Shown: positions 9,175-18,788 of the stretch, one piece after another
Layout: each line of letters opens with the position of its first letter
Numbering within the stretch: position 1 is the stretch's first letter
Notes under the pieces: model-generated
Told to the model about the DNA's origin: nothing
Database searches by the model: none
The model's input: only the letters and a program-made list of their open reading frames with translations
Assembly (NCBI RefSeq): GCF_009299795.1
Contig: NZ_VIGP01000005.1
Span: 360,467-424,466, forward strand
Length of the DNA: 64,000 nucleotides
Source: Brachybacterium subflavum
GTDB taxonomy: Bacteria > Actinomycetota > Actinomycetes > Actinomycetales > Dermabacteraceae
Direction of reading: 5' to 3'
Made by a program: the position numbers and the translations under genes

Positions 9175-10653
9175 TCACCCGCGATCCTCCCACCAGGCGC
9201 GCAGCCGGCGCTCGGCCTCGTCCTCACCGAGGGGGCCGTGCTCCATGCGCTCCTCGAGGAGGAAGCCGTAGGCCTCGCCGACCTCCCGCCCCGGCGCGAT
9301 CCCCAGGACCTGCATGATCCGGTTGCCGTCGAGGTCGGGGCGGATCTTCTCGATCTCCTCGCGGGCGGCGAGGTCGTCGATGCGCTCCTCGAGGTCGTCG
9401 TAGGCGCGGGAGAGCGCGCGGGCCTTGCGGCGGTTGCGGGTGGTGACGTCGGCGCGAGTGAGACGGTGCAGGTGCTGCAGCAGCGGACCGGCGTCGGTGA
9501 CGTAGCGGCGCACGGCCGAATCGGTCCAGCCGGAGTCCGCATAGCCGTGGAAGCGCAGGTGGAGCTCGACCAGTCGGGCGACGGCCTTCGTGGTGTCCTT
9601 GTCGAAGGCGAGCTTCTTCATGCGCTTGGCGGTCATGCGGGCGCCCACGGTCTCGTGGAAGCGGAAGGTCACCAGCCCGCCGGGCTCGAAGCGACGGGTC
9701 GCGGGCTTGCCCACGTCGTGCATGATCGCCGAGAGCCGCAGCACCAGGTCAGGGCTCTCGCAGGGACCGCCCGAGCCCTCGGGGCTCTCGAGGTCGATGG
9801 CCTGGTCGAGCACGGTGAGCGTGTGCTCGTAGACGTCCTTGTGATGGTGGTGCTCGTCCCGCTCGAGGCGCAGGGCGGGCAGCTCGGGCAGCACGTGCTC
9901 GGCGAGGCCGAGGTCGACCATCAGCTCGAGGCCGCGGCGCGGGTGCGCTCCCACCAGGAGCTTCACGAGCTCGTCGCGGGTCCTCTCGGCGGAGACGATG
10001 TCGATGCGCCCGGCGAGCTCCCGGATCGCCGCGGCGGTCCGGTCCTCGATGGTGAAGCCGAGCTGGGAGACGAAGCGCACTGCGCGCATCATCCGCAGCG
10101 GGTCGTCGTCGAAGGACTGGGTGGGCGGGGCGGGCGTGCGCAGCAGCTCGCCGGCGAGGTCGTGGAGGCCGTCGAAGGGGTCCACGAACTCGAGGGAGGG
10201 CAGGCGCACGGCCATCGCATTGACCGTGAAGTCGCGGCGCGAGAGATCGCCCGCGAGGGTGTCGCCGAAGGCCACCTCGGGCTTGCGGCTGGTGGGGTCG
10301 TAGGACTCGGTGCGATACGTCGTGATCTCGACCTTGACGCCGTCGCGGGTCGCGCCGAGCGTCCCGAACTCACGACCCATGTCCCAGATCGCACCGCCGT
10401 GCGTCCAGCGCCGCAGCACGGCCTCCGTGTCGTCGGGCCGGGCGGAGGTCGTGAAGTCCAGGTCGGCGCTCGAGCGGCCCAGCACCGCGTCCCGCACGGG
10501 CCCTCCGACGAGCGCGAGCTCCTGCCCTGCCTCCTCGAAGAGGCGTCCGAGCTCGTGGATGGGTGCAGGCAGAGCCTGGAACATCGAGGCCGCGCGGGTG
10601 CGCGCGGCCGTGAGACGTGCGGCGCGCTCGTCGGGGTGCTGCGGGTCGGTCAC
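9175..10653 (-). CDS. pcnA: CCA tRNA nucleotidyltransferase
   Basis: It adds or repairs the 3' CCA of tRNAs, which is needed here because the tRNA genes in this window do not encode CCA. The 492-residue product has the nucleotidyltransferase head (LALVGGPVRDAVLGRSSADL with the metal-binding D-x-D in DLDFT), the RRDFTVNAMA and DPLRMMRAVRFVSQLGF segments, and a C-terminal HD domain (SAIMHDVGKPATR). Length fits the actinobacterial type. It starts at GTG with an AGGAC element. It is divergent from the DUF6049-murJ operon; the Nudix hydrolase gene often found here in relatives is absent. Confidence 0.95.
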   Translation of the reverse strand: MTDPQHPDERAARLTAARTRAASMFQALPAPIHELGRLFEEAGQELALVGGPVRDAVLGRSSADLDFTTSARPDDTEAVLRRWTHGGAIWDMGREFGTLGATRDGVKVEITTYRTESYDPTSRKPEVAFGDTLAGDLSRRDFTVNAMAVRLPSLEFVDPFDGLHDLAGELLRTPAPPTQSFDDDPLRMMRAVRFVSQLGFTIEDRTAAAIRELAGRIDIVSAERTRDELVKLLVGAHPRRGLELMVDLGLAEHVLPELPALRLERDEHHHHKDVYEHTLTVLDQAIDLESPEGSGGPCESPDLVLRLSAIMHDVGKPATRRFEPGGLVTFRFHETVGARMTAKRMKKLAFDKDTTKAVARLVELHLRFHGYADSGWTDSAVRRYVTDAGPLLQHLHRLTRADVTTRNRRKARALSRAYDDLEERIDDLAAREEIEKIRPDLDGNRIMQVLGIAPGREVGEAYGFLLEERMEHGPLGEDEAERRLRAWWEDRG

Positions 10654-10791
10654 AGAAGTCCTGTCATGTCAGGGGCGCAGGGAGCCGAGATCCCGGGGCG
10701 GGGGCTCCGAGGGCCGAGGGCCGTGGGGGATGCCCTGTGGAGATCTCGCGGCAGGCCCGGTCACCTGCCGGGCTCTACCGTATCGGCCGCA

Positions 10792-10797
10792 TACAGT
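10792..10797 (+). promoter_or_regulatory. Candidate -10 box giving a leaderless DUF6049 transcript
   Basis: TACAGT lies six bases before the ATG at 10804, so transcription would begin at or next to the start codon. No Shine-Dalgarno sequence is visible in front of the ATG. No convincing -35 element is seen. Confidence 0.35.
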
Positions 10798-10803
10798 GTC
10801 CCC

Positions 10804-13248
10804 ATGTCCGAGCCGAGCCCGTCCGTGCGCCCGCGCGCGCCGCTCCCCGGACCCAGGGCCCTCGCGACGGCCGCCCCGCGGCTCCTGCTGGTGGCGCTGC
10901 TCGCCCTCGCCCCGGCGCTCCTGATGCCCGCCGGGCCCGCGATCGCCCAGGTCACAGGCTCACAGTCCGTATCGGCCGGCACGCAGTCCGCGTCGACCGG
11001 ACGGACCTCGAGCACCCTTGCCACGGCCTCGTCGGCCTCCGCCTCGTCCGCGAGCGCCCGGCCGTCGGCCCCTCAGCCGGCGGAGCCCGAGGCGACCGGC
11101 GGGGTGAGCCTCGACCTGCTCGACGGCGGGGACGTCACCCTCAAGCCCGGGGGGAAGCTCACGCTCAAGGTGCGGCTGACCAACCGCGGCACGACGGCGA
11201 TCGAGGATCCCGACCTGGAGCTGCGGGTGCGCACCGATCGCGTCACGGACCGGAGCACGCTCGCGCAGTGGCAGCAGCAGGACGGCCCGGACACCTACGG
11301 CGTCCCCGCCGCCACCGAGAAGGGCCCGGCGACCCTCGACGCGGGAGACTCCGCCGACCTCACCCTCTCGGTCGACGCCGATGACCTGGGCCTCTCCACC
11401 GCCTCCTACCTGTGGGGCGCGCGGCGGCTGTCGGTCACGGCCGCCGATGCCGACGGGCCCCTGGCCTCCCTGCGCTCCTTCACCGTGTGGCGGCCCGACG
11501 ACGCCGACGCGAAGATCGCCGGGAGCGTGCTGCTGCCGCTGTCCGCGAGCGACCCCGGCGCAGCCGTCAGCGATCCCGACGCCTACGAGGCGTCGGCCGA
11601 GAGCGGCCGGCTCAAGGATCTCGAGGGCCTCGCGGCGCGGAAGGACGTGGACTGGATGCTGGATCCCGCACTGCTGGATCCGCCGTCGCTCTCGGACGCC
11701 GCCGCCGGCGACTCCTCGGGGTCGGGATCGTCGGGGTCCGACGCCTCGGCGGACACGGACGACGGGGACGACGGCGACTCCGCGCAGACCCCGCCCGCGC
11801 GCTTCACGACGCCGGACGCCACGAAGCACCTGGCCGACGCCCTCACCTCGGGGGCGGAGGACCGCGACGTGATCGGGCTCCCGTACGCGCAGTCGGACAC
11901 GATCGCGCTCGAGCAGTCCGGCACCACCGATCTCTCCGACGCGCTCGCGGCGCGCAGCGAGAAGGTGTGGGAGGACGCGCACATCGACCCGCTCGGCGAG
12001 GCCGTCGCGATCCCGGGCGAGGAGGCGAGCGGCAAGACCCTCTCGCAGGCCGTGACCAGCGGCGCCGATCTCCTCGTGGTGCCCTCCTCCTCCCTGCGCG
12101 CCGACCCGGCGGGGACCGTGACGCCGTCCTCCGTCGGCACCTTCACCGCGGGCGATCGGACCGTGCCCGTGCTGGCGCCGGACCCGACGCTGTCCGAGGA
12201 GGTCTCCGAGCTGCGCACGGGCGAGGACGTGCAGCAGGTGCGCCAGCGGATCCTCGCGGAGACCGCCGTGATCGCCTCGGAGCAGTCGAGCACGCAGCGC
12301 CAGGTCCTCATCGCCCCCCAGCTCGGGGAGGACATGGACGCGGATGCCGTCTCCTCGACCCTCGACGCCCTCGACGACGCGCCCTGGATGACGCAGGCGC
12401 CCGTCTCCGACCTGCTGGACGCGGCGGAGGGCGGCGACATGGTGACCGACACGGGCACCGAGGGCGACGGCCTCTACGCGCTCGGCGAGCTCGACGCGGA
12501 CGACGTGCGCCCGTCGGGCCCCGGAGAGGACGGCACCTGGGCGCATCTGCCGCGCGCCCGTTCCCGCGACGAGGTCGACACGGGCACCCTGCAGTCCCTG
12601 CAGCGCTCGCTGCGCTCGATGAGCACCGTCGCCGCGGTCGCCGAGGACGACGCCCCCTTCTCCTCGACCCGCACACTGATCCTCACCACGACCTCGACGA
12701 CGCTCGCGAAGGACCATGACGAGGCGTCCCGGCGCGCGAAGACCGCGCAGAAGGACGTCGCGACGATGCGCGAGGCCATCCACGTGGTGCCCGCCTCCGG
12801 CTACAACCTGGTCTCCGACTCGGCCGGCGTGCCGATCACGGTGACCAACGACCTGGACAGCCCGATCACGGTGAAGGTCGAGGTGGGCACGGATCGGCCG
12901 ATCGTGCGGGTGGGAGAGCCCACCACGGTCGAGGTGCCCGCCCGGCAGAAGAAGGAGGTGACGGTCCCGATCGACGCGATCGCGAACGGGACCGTGACCC
13001 TCACCTCCACCGTCCGCTCGGAGGACGGGGAGGAGCTCGCCGCACCCGTGTCGGTCCCGCTGAGCGTGAACCCGGCATGGGAGAACTGGACGACCATGGT
13101 GCTGGTGGGCGCCATGGGCGTGCTCGTGGTGGTGGGCGTGCTGCGGGCCCGGCGCACGGGCTCGCGCCGCCGGGCCGCCGCGGCCGAGCTGACGGACGAC
13201 GGCGAGGGGCAGGCCGCAGGGGATGCGGCCGACGAGGAGAGACGATGA
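10804..13248 (+). CDS. DUF6049 family secreted, membrane-anchored protein
   Basis: An 814-residue protein with an N-terminal signal peptide (hydrophobic core about residues 24-48, ending near PAIAQ), a large extracellular region with beta-rich segments (for example DGGDVTLKPGGKLTLKVRL, about 112-130) and an acidic low-complexity insert near 300-325. A single C-terminal membrane helix (about 760-780) is followed by a basic tail. The family is found between pcnA and murJ in many actinobacteria, and is therefore thought to act in cell-envelope biogenesis; no biochemical role is known to me. The stop overlaps the murJ start in ATGA, so the two are translationally coupled. Confidence 0.85.
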   Translation: MSEPSPSVRPRAPLPGPRALATAAPRLLLVALLALAPALLMPAGPAIAQVTGSQSVSAGTQSASTGRTSSTLATASSASASSASARPSAPQPAEPEATGGVSLDLLDGGDVTLKPGGKLTLKVRLTNRGTTAIEDPDLELRVRTDRVTDRSTLAQWQQQDGPDTYGVPAATEKGPATLDAGDSADLTLSVDADDLGLSTASYLWGARRLSVTAADADGPLASLRSFTVWRPDDADAKIAGSVLLPLSASDPGAAVSDPDAYEASAESGRLKDLEGLAARKDVDWMLDPALLDPPSLSDAAAGDSSGSGSSGSDASADTDDGDDGDSAQTPPARFTTPDATKHLADALTSGAEDRDVIGLPYAQSDTIALEQSGTTDLSDALAARSEKVWEDAHIDPLGEAVAIPGEEASGKTLSQAVTSGADLLVVPSSSLRADPAGTVTPSSVGTFTAGDRTVPVLAPDPTLSEEVSELRTGEDVQQVRQRILAETAVIASEQSSTQRQVLIAPQLGEDMDADAVSSTLDALDDAPWMTQAPVSDLLDAAEGGDMVTDTGTEGDGLYALGELDADDVRPSGPGEDGTWAHLPRARSRDEVDTGTLQSLQRSLRSMSTVAAVAEDDAPFSSTRTLILTTTSTTLAKDHDEASRRAKTAQKDVATMREAIHVVPASGYNLVSDSAGVPITVTNDLDSPITVKVEVGTDRPIVRVGEPTTVEVPARQKKEVTVPIDAIANGTVTLTSTVRSEDGEELAAPVSVPLSVNPAWENWTTMVLVGAMGVLVVVGVLRARRTGSRRRAAAAELTDDGEGQAAGDAADEERR

Positions 13249-15389
13249 GCGCACCACGACGCATCCAGCACCGGCCGCGGCATCTGCGGCCTGGCCCGCC
13301 CCGCGCCCGGCCCCGCCCGGCCCGGGCACGGCCCGCCGCGCAGGCCGCGCCGTCCCCCGCGTCGACCGCTCCCTCGGCCCCCGCACCCTCGGCCCCCGCG
13401 CCGTCGGCGCCCGAGCGGCCCATGCCCGCCGCCGAGGGCTCCGACTCGGCGGAGGTCTTCTCCTCGCGCACTCCGGCTCCCGCGCGCCGCACCGCGCCGG
13501 TCTCCGACGATGCGGCCGCTGCGCACGCGGCCGACCTCGAACGAGCGGTCGCGACCCTCGACGAGACGACGGGGTCGCTCGACCCGATCACCGAGCAGAT
13601 CGCCACCGGCAGCGGTGATGGCGCCGCCGAGCGTGCGGGCAGCACGACCGACGGCGGGACCGGCGGTGCGGACGACACGGCCGACGCACCGGCCCCGAAG
13701 CTCACGGGAACCCGCGCGCGGCTCATGCGCGCGACCGCCGTGATGGCACTGGGCTCGACGGTCTCGCGCGCGCTCGGGTTCGTCCGCAACTTCCTGTTCG
13801 GCGCCATGTTCGTCGGCATCAGCAGCTCCGTGGGCAGCGCGTTCAGCTCCGCGAACGTCGTGCCCAACACGATCTGGATCATGATCGGCGGCGGCACGCT
13901 GAACGCGATCCTGGTGCCGGCGATCGTGCGGGCCGCGAAGCGCCCCGATCGTGGCAGCGACTTCACCTCGCGCCTGTTCACGCTGGTCACGGTCGCCGCG
14001 GGTGGGGTGACCCTGCTCGCGATGGTGCTCGCGCCGCTGCTCATGGTGCTCACCAACGGCTCGCTGCCGCCGGACACCTACGCCCTGGCCGTGCAGCTCG
14101 TGTACTGGATGATGCCGCAGATCCTGTTCTCGGCGCTCTACCTGATGCTCGGGCAGCTGCTGAACGCGCACGACTCCTTCGGGCCCTACCAGTGGGCCCC
14201 CGTGCTCAACAACCTCGTCGCGATCGTCGGCGCGCTGATCTTCCTCGCGATCTGGGGAGGGCAGGGCGATCCGACGGCCTGGACCGTGCCGATGGTCGTG
14301 GCCCTGGCCGCGATGAACGTGGGCGGCTCCGCGATCCAGGTCGTCTTCCTGGCCTACTTCGTGCACAGGCTCGGGCTGAAGCTGCGCCCGAAATGGGGTT
14401 TCCGCGGTCTGGGCCTGGGCAAGCTCAGCCGCATCGGCATGTGGAGCCTCGGGATGCTGATCGTCGGCCAGCTCGCGCTGTACGCCGGACGCTGGAGCGT
14501 GGGCGGCGCCGTGGAGGCGGCCGAGACCAGCCAGGGCACCGACGCCTCGAGGCTCTATCCGGGCCTGGGCACGATGGACTGGGCCTATACGGTCTTCATG
14601 ATCCCGCAGGGGATCCTCGCGGTCACCCTGGTCACCGCCGCGTTCCCCTCGATCTCGCGCAGCGCCTCGGAGGGCGACCACGAGCGCGCCCTGCACCGGT
14701 ATCAGCAGACCAACCGGATCCTCGCGGTGCCGATGATGCTGTGCGCCGCCGTGTTCATCGCCCTGGCGGGCCCCATCATGTGGGTCATCGACGGCGGTTC
14801 GAGCGTCGCCGGAGCGCAGGCGAGCGCGTGGGTCCTCGCCGCGTACATGCTGGGCCTGGTGCCGTTCTCCGCGAACTACCTGACCAAGCGCGCTTTCTAC
14901 GCGTACGAGGATGCCCGCGCCCCGTTCTGGATGCAGATCCCGACCTCGGCTCTGCCCCTGCTGGGCGTGGCACCGGTGCTGCTGTTCGTGGATCCGCACT
15001 GGCAGGCGGCGACGGCGGCGCTCGTGGTCTCGCTCGGCAACGTCGTCGGCTGGGCGTACGGGCAGTGGATGCTGCGCCGGCGCGCACGGGAGCTCGGGAC
15101 CTCGCTGGACGGGGGCGCGAAGGCGATGCTGCTGCTGGGCCGGCTGCTCGTGGCGGCCGTGGTGGCCTTCCTGGTGGGCGATGGTCTGGTCGCGCTGATG
15201 GGCGGGGCGATGTGGACGAACCGCGTGCTCACCGTCGTCCTCGGCCTGGTCGTCGGGGCGGTGGCGAGCGCCGTGTTCGTGGCGGTCGCGTGGGCGCTGC
15301 GCGTCGAGGAGCTGCGATCGCTGATGGCGATGGTGCGCGCGCGGATGCCCGGTGGCGGCCGCCGGTCAGCGGGCACCCGTAGCATGTGA
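13245..15389 (+). CDS. murJ: Lipid II flippase MurJ
   Basis: MurJ moves lipid II across the membrane for peptidoglycan synthesis. The first 160 residues are a Pro/Ala/Arg-rich and then acidic disordered extension. The MATE/MOP-type core begins around residue 163 (RATAVMALGSTVSRALGFVR) and contains about fourteen helices. Total length is 714 residues. Mycobacterial MurJ continues into a pseudokinase and extracellular domain; here the protein stops and that part is a separate gene 42 bases downstream. The start overlaps the DUF6049 stop. Confidence 0.93.
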   Translation: MSAPRRIQHRPRHLRPGPPRARPRPARARPAAQAAPSPASTAPSAPAPSAPAPSAPERPMPAAEGSDSAEVFSSRTPAPARRTAPVSDDAAAAHAADLERAVATLDETTGSLDPITEQIATGSGDGAAERAGSTTDGGTGGADDTADAPAPKLTGTRARLMRATAVMALGSTVSRALGFVRNFLFGAMFVGISSSVGSAFSSANVVPNTIWIMIGGGTLNAILVPAIVRAAKRPDRGSDFTSRLFTLVTVAAGGVTLLAMVLAPLLMVLTNGSLPPDTYALAVQLVYWMMPQILFSALYLMLGQLLNAHDSFGPYQWAPVLNNLVAIVGALIFLAIWGGQGDPTAWTVPMVVALAAMNVGGSAIQVVFLAYFVHRLGLKLRPKWGFRGLGLGKLSRIGMWSLGMLIVGQLALYAGRWSVGGAVEAAETSQGTDASRLYPGLGTMDWAYTVFMIPQGILAVTLVTAAFPSISRSASEGDHERALHRYQQTNRILAVPMMLCAAVFIALAGPIMWVIDGGSSVAGAQASAWVLAAYMLGLVPFSANYLTKRAFYAYEDARAPFWMQIPTSALPLLGVAPVLLFVDPHWQAATAALVVSLGNVVGWAYGQWMLRRRARELGTSLDGGAKAMLLLGRLLVAAVVAFLVGDGLVALMGGAMWTNRVLTVVLGLVVGAVASAVFVAVAWALRVEELRSLMAMVRARMPGGGRRSAGTRSM

Positions 15390-15431
15390 CAGGCCGCAGG
15401 GCATCAGGATGTCGGAGAGGGACGGACACAG

Positions 15432-18056
15432 GTGAACGAACGACACCACGAGCACGCGGTGCGCGAGCGCTGGAGCGTCGAGGCGAAGATCCCGCTGTCG
15501 GGCGTCGCCGAGGGCGCGTCCTGGCATCGCGCCCGCTCCGTGCGCTCCGGTGAGCTCGTCACCCTGTTCATGGTCCACGGCGATCTCGCCCTCGAGGTCG
15601 CCGACGCCGCGCGCCGCGCCTACCTCGTGGAGAACCCGCGCCTGCTCCCCGTCCTGGACGTGACCGTGTTCGGGGATCCGCGCGAGACCGGCGAGGGATC
15701 GGCCGACGACGCCTCCGGCGATGCGTCCCAGGGGGACTCCGGTCATGGCCTCGGGGCCGCGAACGAGGGCGCTCCGCTGACCGTCGTCGAGTACCCGGCC
15801 CCGCCGGCACCGCCCCTCGCGGCGCTGTTCGCCCAGGGCGCGCTGCGCCCGGAGACCGCGCGGTCGATCATCGGCGAGGCCGCGTCGGGCCTCGAGGCCG
15901 CTCGCCGCCGCGGACTGCGACATCAGCACCTCGATTCCAACCGGGTGTTCGTGGACACCGCGAGCGGGGAGGTGGCGGTGCTGGGCGTGGGCGTCGAGGC
16001 CGCCGCCCATCACGACGCCGAGCACGACGGCCGCGTCGCCTCGTTCCTGGACGTGACCGCGCTGGTCGCGCTGCTGTACCGGGCGCTCACGGGGGCCTCC
16101 CCGTCGGCCGCCGACGGGCCCCTGCCCCGCCCGTCGCGGATCAGTACGCGGAGCATCCCGCGGGATCTCGACATGCTGTGCGAGCTCGTGCTCACCGAGG
16201 GCGATCAGCCCGTGCCGGAGACCACGCGCGACCTCATCGCCGAGCTCGAGCCCTGGCAGTCCATCCCCGTCACGCTCGAGGCCTACGACCCCCAGGACCC
16301 CTCGCGCACCTCCCGGGACGCGCAGTCGACGACCGCCGACGCACGCGACGCCTCCGGCGGCGCGCAGGGATCGTCCGGCGGGGCACGGAGCGGCTCCGCT
16401 GACGCACCGAGCCCGTCGACCGGGGTCGAGGACACGTCCTCCCCGACGTCCGCAGGGAAGGATCCGGCGAAGGATTCGAGCACGCCGTCTTCGAACGTCT
16501 CCGGTGATGCGGGCGCCCGGTCCTCGCACGAGGGCTCCGCAGGACGCCTCGACCTCGACCAGGAGCCGCGCGCCGACATCGAGAAGGTGCACACGAGCCG
16601 CACCGCCCGCCGCGCGGCCGCTGCGGCGGCCGCCGGAGCGGCGACCGGTGCTGCGGCAGGTGCCGCGGGTGCGGCGGCCGGTGGAACCGAGGCGACCACC
16701 GGTGGCACGGGCCCGACGTCCGGCGGCGCCGGTGCGGCCTCCGCCGATGCCGGTGCGACCGAGGGCAACGCGAGCGCCACCGACGGCGACGCGAGCGCGA
16801 CCGACGGCGGCGCGAGCGCAGGCGCCGGCACGAAGGGTGCGACGCCCGCCGACATGCCCGCCGACACGGCTGCGACCGGGACGAACAGCTCCGAGCCGAG
16901 CACGACCGGTGCGCCGTCGGCGGATCCCGGCGCCTCTCCGTCGGCAGCGCCCGCCTCGCAGGACGCGACCGCCGCCGAAGCCCCGCCCGAGGACACCACG
17001 GGCACCGAGGCTGCGGAGTTCGTGCGCGACCTGCACCTCTCCGAGACCCGCAGCAAGGCCGCCTTCCCCGGGCACCTGGATGTCCAGGAGAAGGAGAACC
17101 CGCTGGCCGCGGCCACGATCCCGCCGGCGGCGGCGGGCCGCGGCGCCGTGCTGCCCGGCTCCTCCCGCGATGCGGACGAGGCCTCGTGGACGGACTCCGT
17201 CGCACAGACTCCCGTGGAGGAGGAGGACGCCTCACCCGGGCCGATCATCGTGCGCGGGCGTCCCGTCACCTACGGCGACGAGGACCAGGACGCCTGGGCG
17301 GCCACGCCGCACCGGGGCAGCGCGCTCGTGCGCGACGTCGTGGGTGTCGCGATGAGCGCCGAGGACAGCTCGAACGTGTACACCACCACGGCGGAGCCCG
17401 ATGAGCAGCGCTCTCGGCAGACGCAGTGGATCCTCATCGGCGCCGCTCTCGTCGTGATCATCGCCCTGGTCTTCGCGATCACGAGTGTCACCTCGGGGCT
17501 GCGCGAGGCGGCCACGGGGCCGAACGAGAGGGCGACGACTCAGCCCGCGCCCACCGAATCGAAGACGAACGCGCAGGTCCAGCCCACGGAGACCACAGAG
17601 TCTGCGACCGAGGGTCCGCCTCCCACCTTCGGCGAGCCCGAGGTCTTCGCCGAGGGCGGCAACGGCAATGCGGACCACTCCGAGGATTCGAGCCGCCTGA
17701 CGGACGGGTCGAAGGACTCGTACTGGTCCTCGAAGACCTACCAGGGTGCGGACTACTCGGGTCTGAAGGACGGCATCGGCATCAAGCTGCCCTTCGAGAA
17801 GACCTCGACGCTGAAGAAGATCACCGTGAGCACGGCGGATGCCGAGGGCGGCTCGATGGAGCTGTACGCCCTGAAGGAGGACGGCAGCCGGGGCGACAAG
17901 CTCGGCGACGGCGAATTCACCGACGGCGGGGACGTCGAGTTCACCCTCGATGAGCCTGTGCAGGCCGACGGCGTGGAGCTGTGGATCGCGGAGCTGCCCA
18001 GCAGCACCACCGGCGACGGCTTCCGCGCCCGCATCCAGGAGATCAAGGCGGAATGA
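15432..18056 (+). CDS. Membrane-anchored pseudokinase with extracellular discoidin-like domain (MurJ partner)
   Basis: An 874-residue protein. Residues about 10-280 have a Ser/Thr-kinase-like fold pattern, but the catalytic motifs are degraded: the HRD region reads RHQHLDSNRVFV and the DFG position reads LGVGV, so it should be inactive. A long disordered Ala/Thr/Gly/Ser region (about 280-655) leads to one membrane helix (about 664-688). The external end resembles an F5/8-type or carbohydrate-binding domain (SRLTDGSKDSYWSS, then FTLDEPVQADGVELWI). In M. tuberculosis the same parts are fused to MurJ (Rv3910), where the phosphorylated pseudokinase recruits FhaA. A similar role here is inferred. 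GTG start, with GAGAGG upstream. Confidence 0.8.
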   Translation: MNERHHEHAVRERWSVEAKIPLSGVAEGASWHRARSVRSGELVTLFMVHGDLALEVADAARRAYLVENPRLLPVLDVTVFGDPRETGEGSADDASGDASQGDSGHGLGAANEGAPLTVVEYPAPPAPPLAALFAQGALRPETARSIIGEAASGLEAARRRGLRHQHLDSNRVFVDTASGEVAVLGVGVEAAAHHDAEHDGRVASFLDVTALVALLYRALTGASPSAADGPLPRPSRISTRSIPRDLDMLCELVLTEGDQPVPETTRDLIAELEPWQSIPVTLEAYDPQDPSRTSRDAQSTTADARDASGGAQGSSGGARSGSADAPSPSTGVEDTSSPTSAGKDPAKDSSTPSSNVSGDAGARSSHEGSAGRLDLDQEPRADIEKVHTSRTARRAAAAAAAGAATGAAAGAAGAAAGGTEATTGGTGPTSGGAGAASADAGATEGNASATDGDASATDGGASAGAGTKGATPADMPADTAATGTNSSEPSTTGAPSADPGASPSAAPASQDATAAEAPPEDTTGTEAAEFVRDLHLSETRSKAAFPGHLDVQEKENPLAAATIPPAAAGRGAVLPGSSRDADEASWTDSVAQTPVEEEDASPGPIIVRGRPVTYGDEDQDAWAATPHRGSALVRDVVGVAMSAEDSSNVYTTTAEPDEQRSRQTQWILIGAALVVIIALVFAITSVTSGLREAATGPNERATTQPAPTESKTNAQVQPTETTESATEGPPPTFGEPEVFAEGGNGNADHSEDSSRLTDGSKDSYWSSKTYQGADYSGLKDGIGIKLPFEKTSTLKKITVSTADAEGGSMELYALKEDGSRGDKLGDGEFTDGGDVEFTLDEPVQADGVELWIAELPSSTTGDGFRARIQEIKAE

Positions 18057-18607
18057 CCGCGCCCGGGATCCGCCATCGGCGCCCGGGCGCCGGTCCCGGG
18101 CCGACGTCCGGCCAGGGCGTGAAGACCTGGGTGGTGGTTCTCGCGCTCGTGCTCGCATCCCTCGTCGGGCTCATGCTCTCCGAGGCCCTCCAGCAGTCGA
18201 CCACCGAGGTGGCGCGCGGCAGCGCGGCGTCGTCCCCTGAGACGGGCAACGCACCCGGGAAGAATTCCTCGGGTCTGCCCGTTCTCACAGAGAGCACCTT
18301 GGGGAGCGAGGCGCAGCGACTGGTCGCCTCGGGCGGCACGTTCCAGGCGCCGGCGACCTTCGACCTCAACCGGTGCCTCGAGCAGCAGGGCGTCACGGAC
18401 GCGCCGATCGTGATGGAGGAGATCGAATGGGGAGCGGATTCCGGTCAGTACTGGATGATCGTGCACGGCCCCTACCAGCGCGATTCCCTGCGGGCGAACG
18501 GTGGGATCGTGCAGATCACCGTGGTCCGTCCCACCTGCGGCACCGAGAACGCCGACGCCGCGGGGACGCTGGTGTGGAACGGCTCGACGAACATCGGCAG
18601 CGTCTGA
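18053..18607 (+). CDS. Hypothetical membrane-anchored protein of the murJ operon
   Basis: A 184-residue protein of no family I recognise. A basic N-terminus is followed by one hydrophobic helix (about residues 25-44), after which the chain should lie outside the cell. Two cysteines in the external part (in NRCLEQQG and PTCGTEN) could form a disulfide. Its start overlaps the pseudokinase stop in ATGA, so it is coupled to it and probably part of the same envelope module. Confidence 0.8.
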   Translation: MTAPGIRHRRPGAGPGPTSGQGVKTWVVVLALVLASLVGLMLSEALQQSTTEVARGSAASSPETGNAPGKNSSGLPVLTESTLGSEAQRLVASGGTFQAPATFDLNRCLEQQGVTDAPIVMEEIEWGADSGQYWMIVHGPYQRDSLRANGGIVQITVVRPTCGTENADAAGTLVWNGSTNIGSV

Positions 18608-18788
18608 CCTCCCCGTCCACCGCCCTGCTGGCATCGGCGCCCTTCGCGCTCTCCGCCCGCTCGCACACCATCCGCTCCCCGCGACACCGATCATGCGCCC
18701 GCCCCGCCCAGCGGACCTCCCCGCTCCCGTCTGACCTTCGCGTCGCTGCCCGAGCTCGACGCCTGCTCCACATCGGAAGGACCCATCC

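Noticed and set aside
9079..10803. Long N-terminal extension of DUF6049 through the pcnA locus
   Set aside because: The extension is antisense to pcnA; the signal peptide begins at the ATG at 10804.
16504..17355. Pro/Arg-rich frame inside the pseudokinase gene
   Set aside because: It is the +1 shadow of the Ala/Thr/Gly linker region and has no independent signals.
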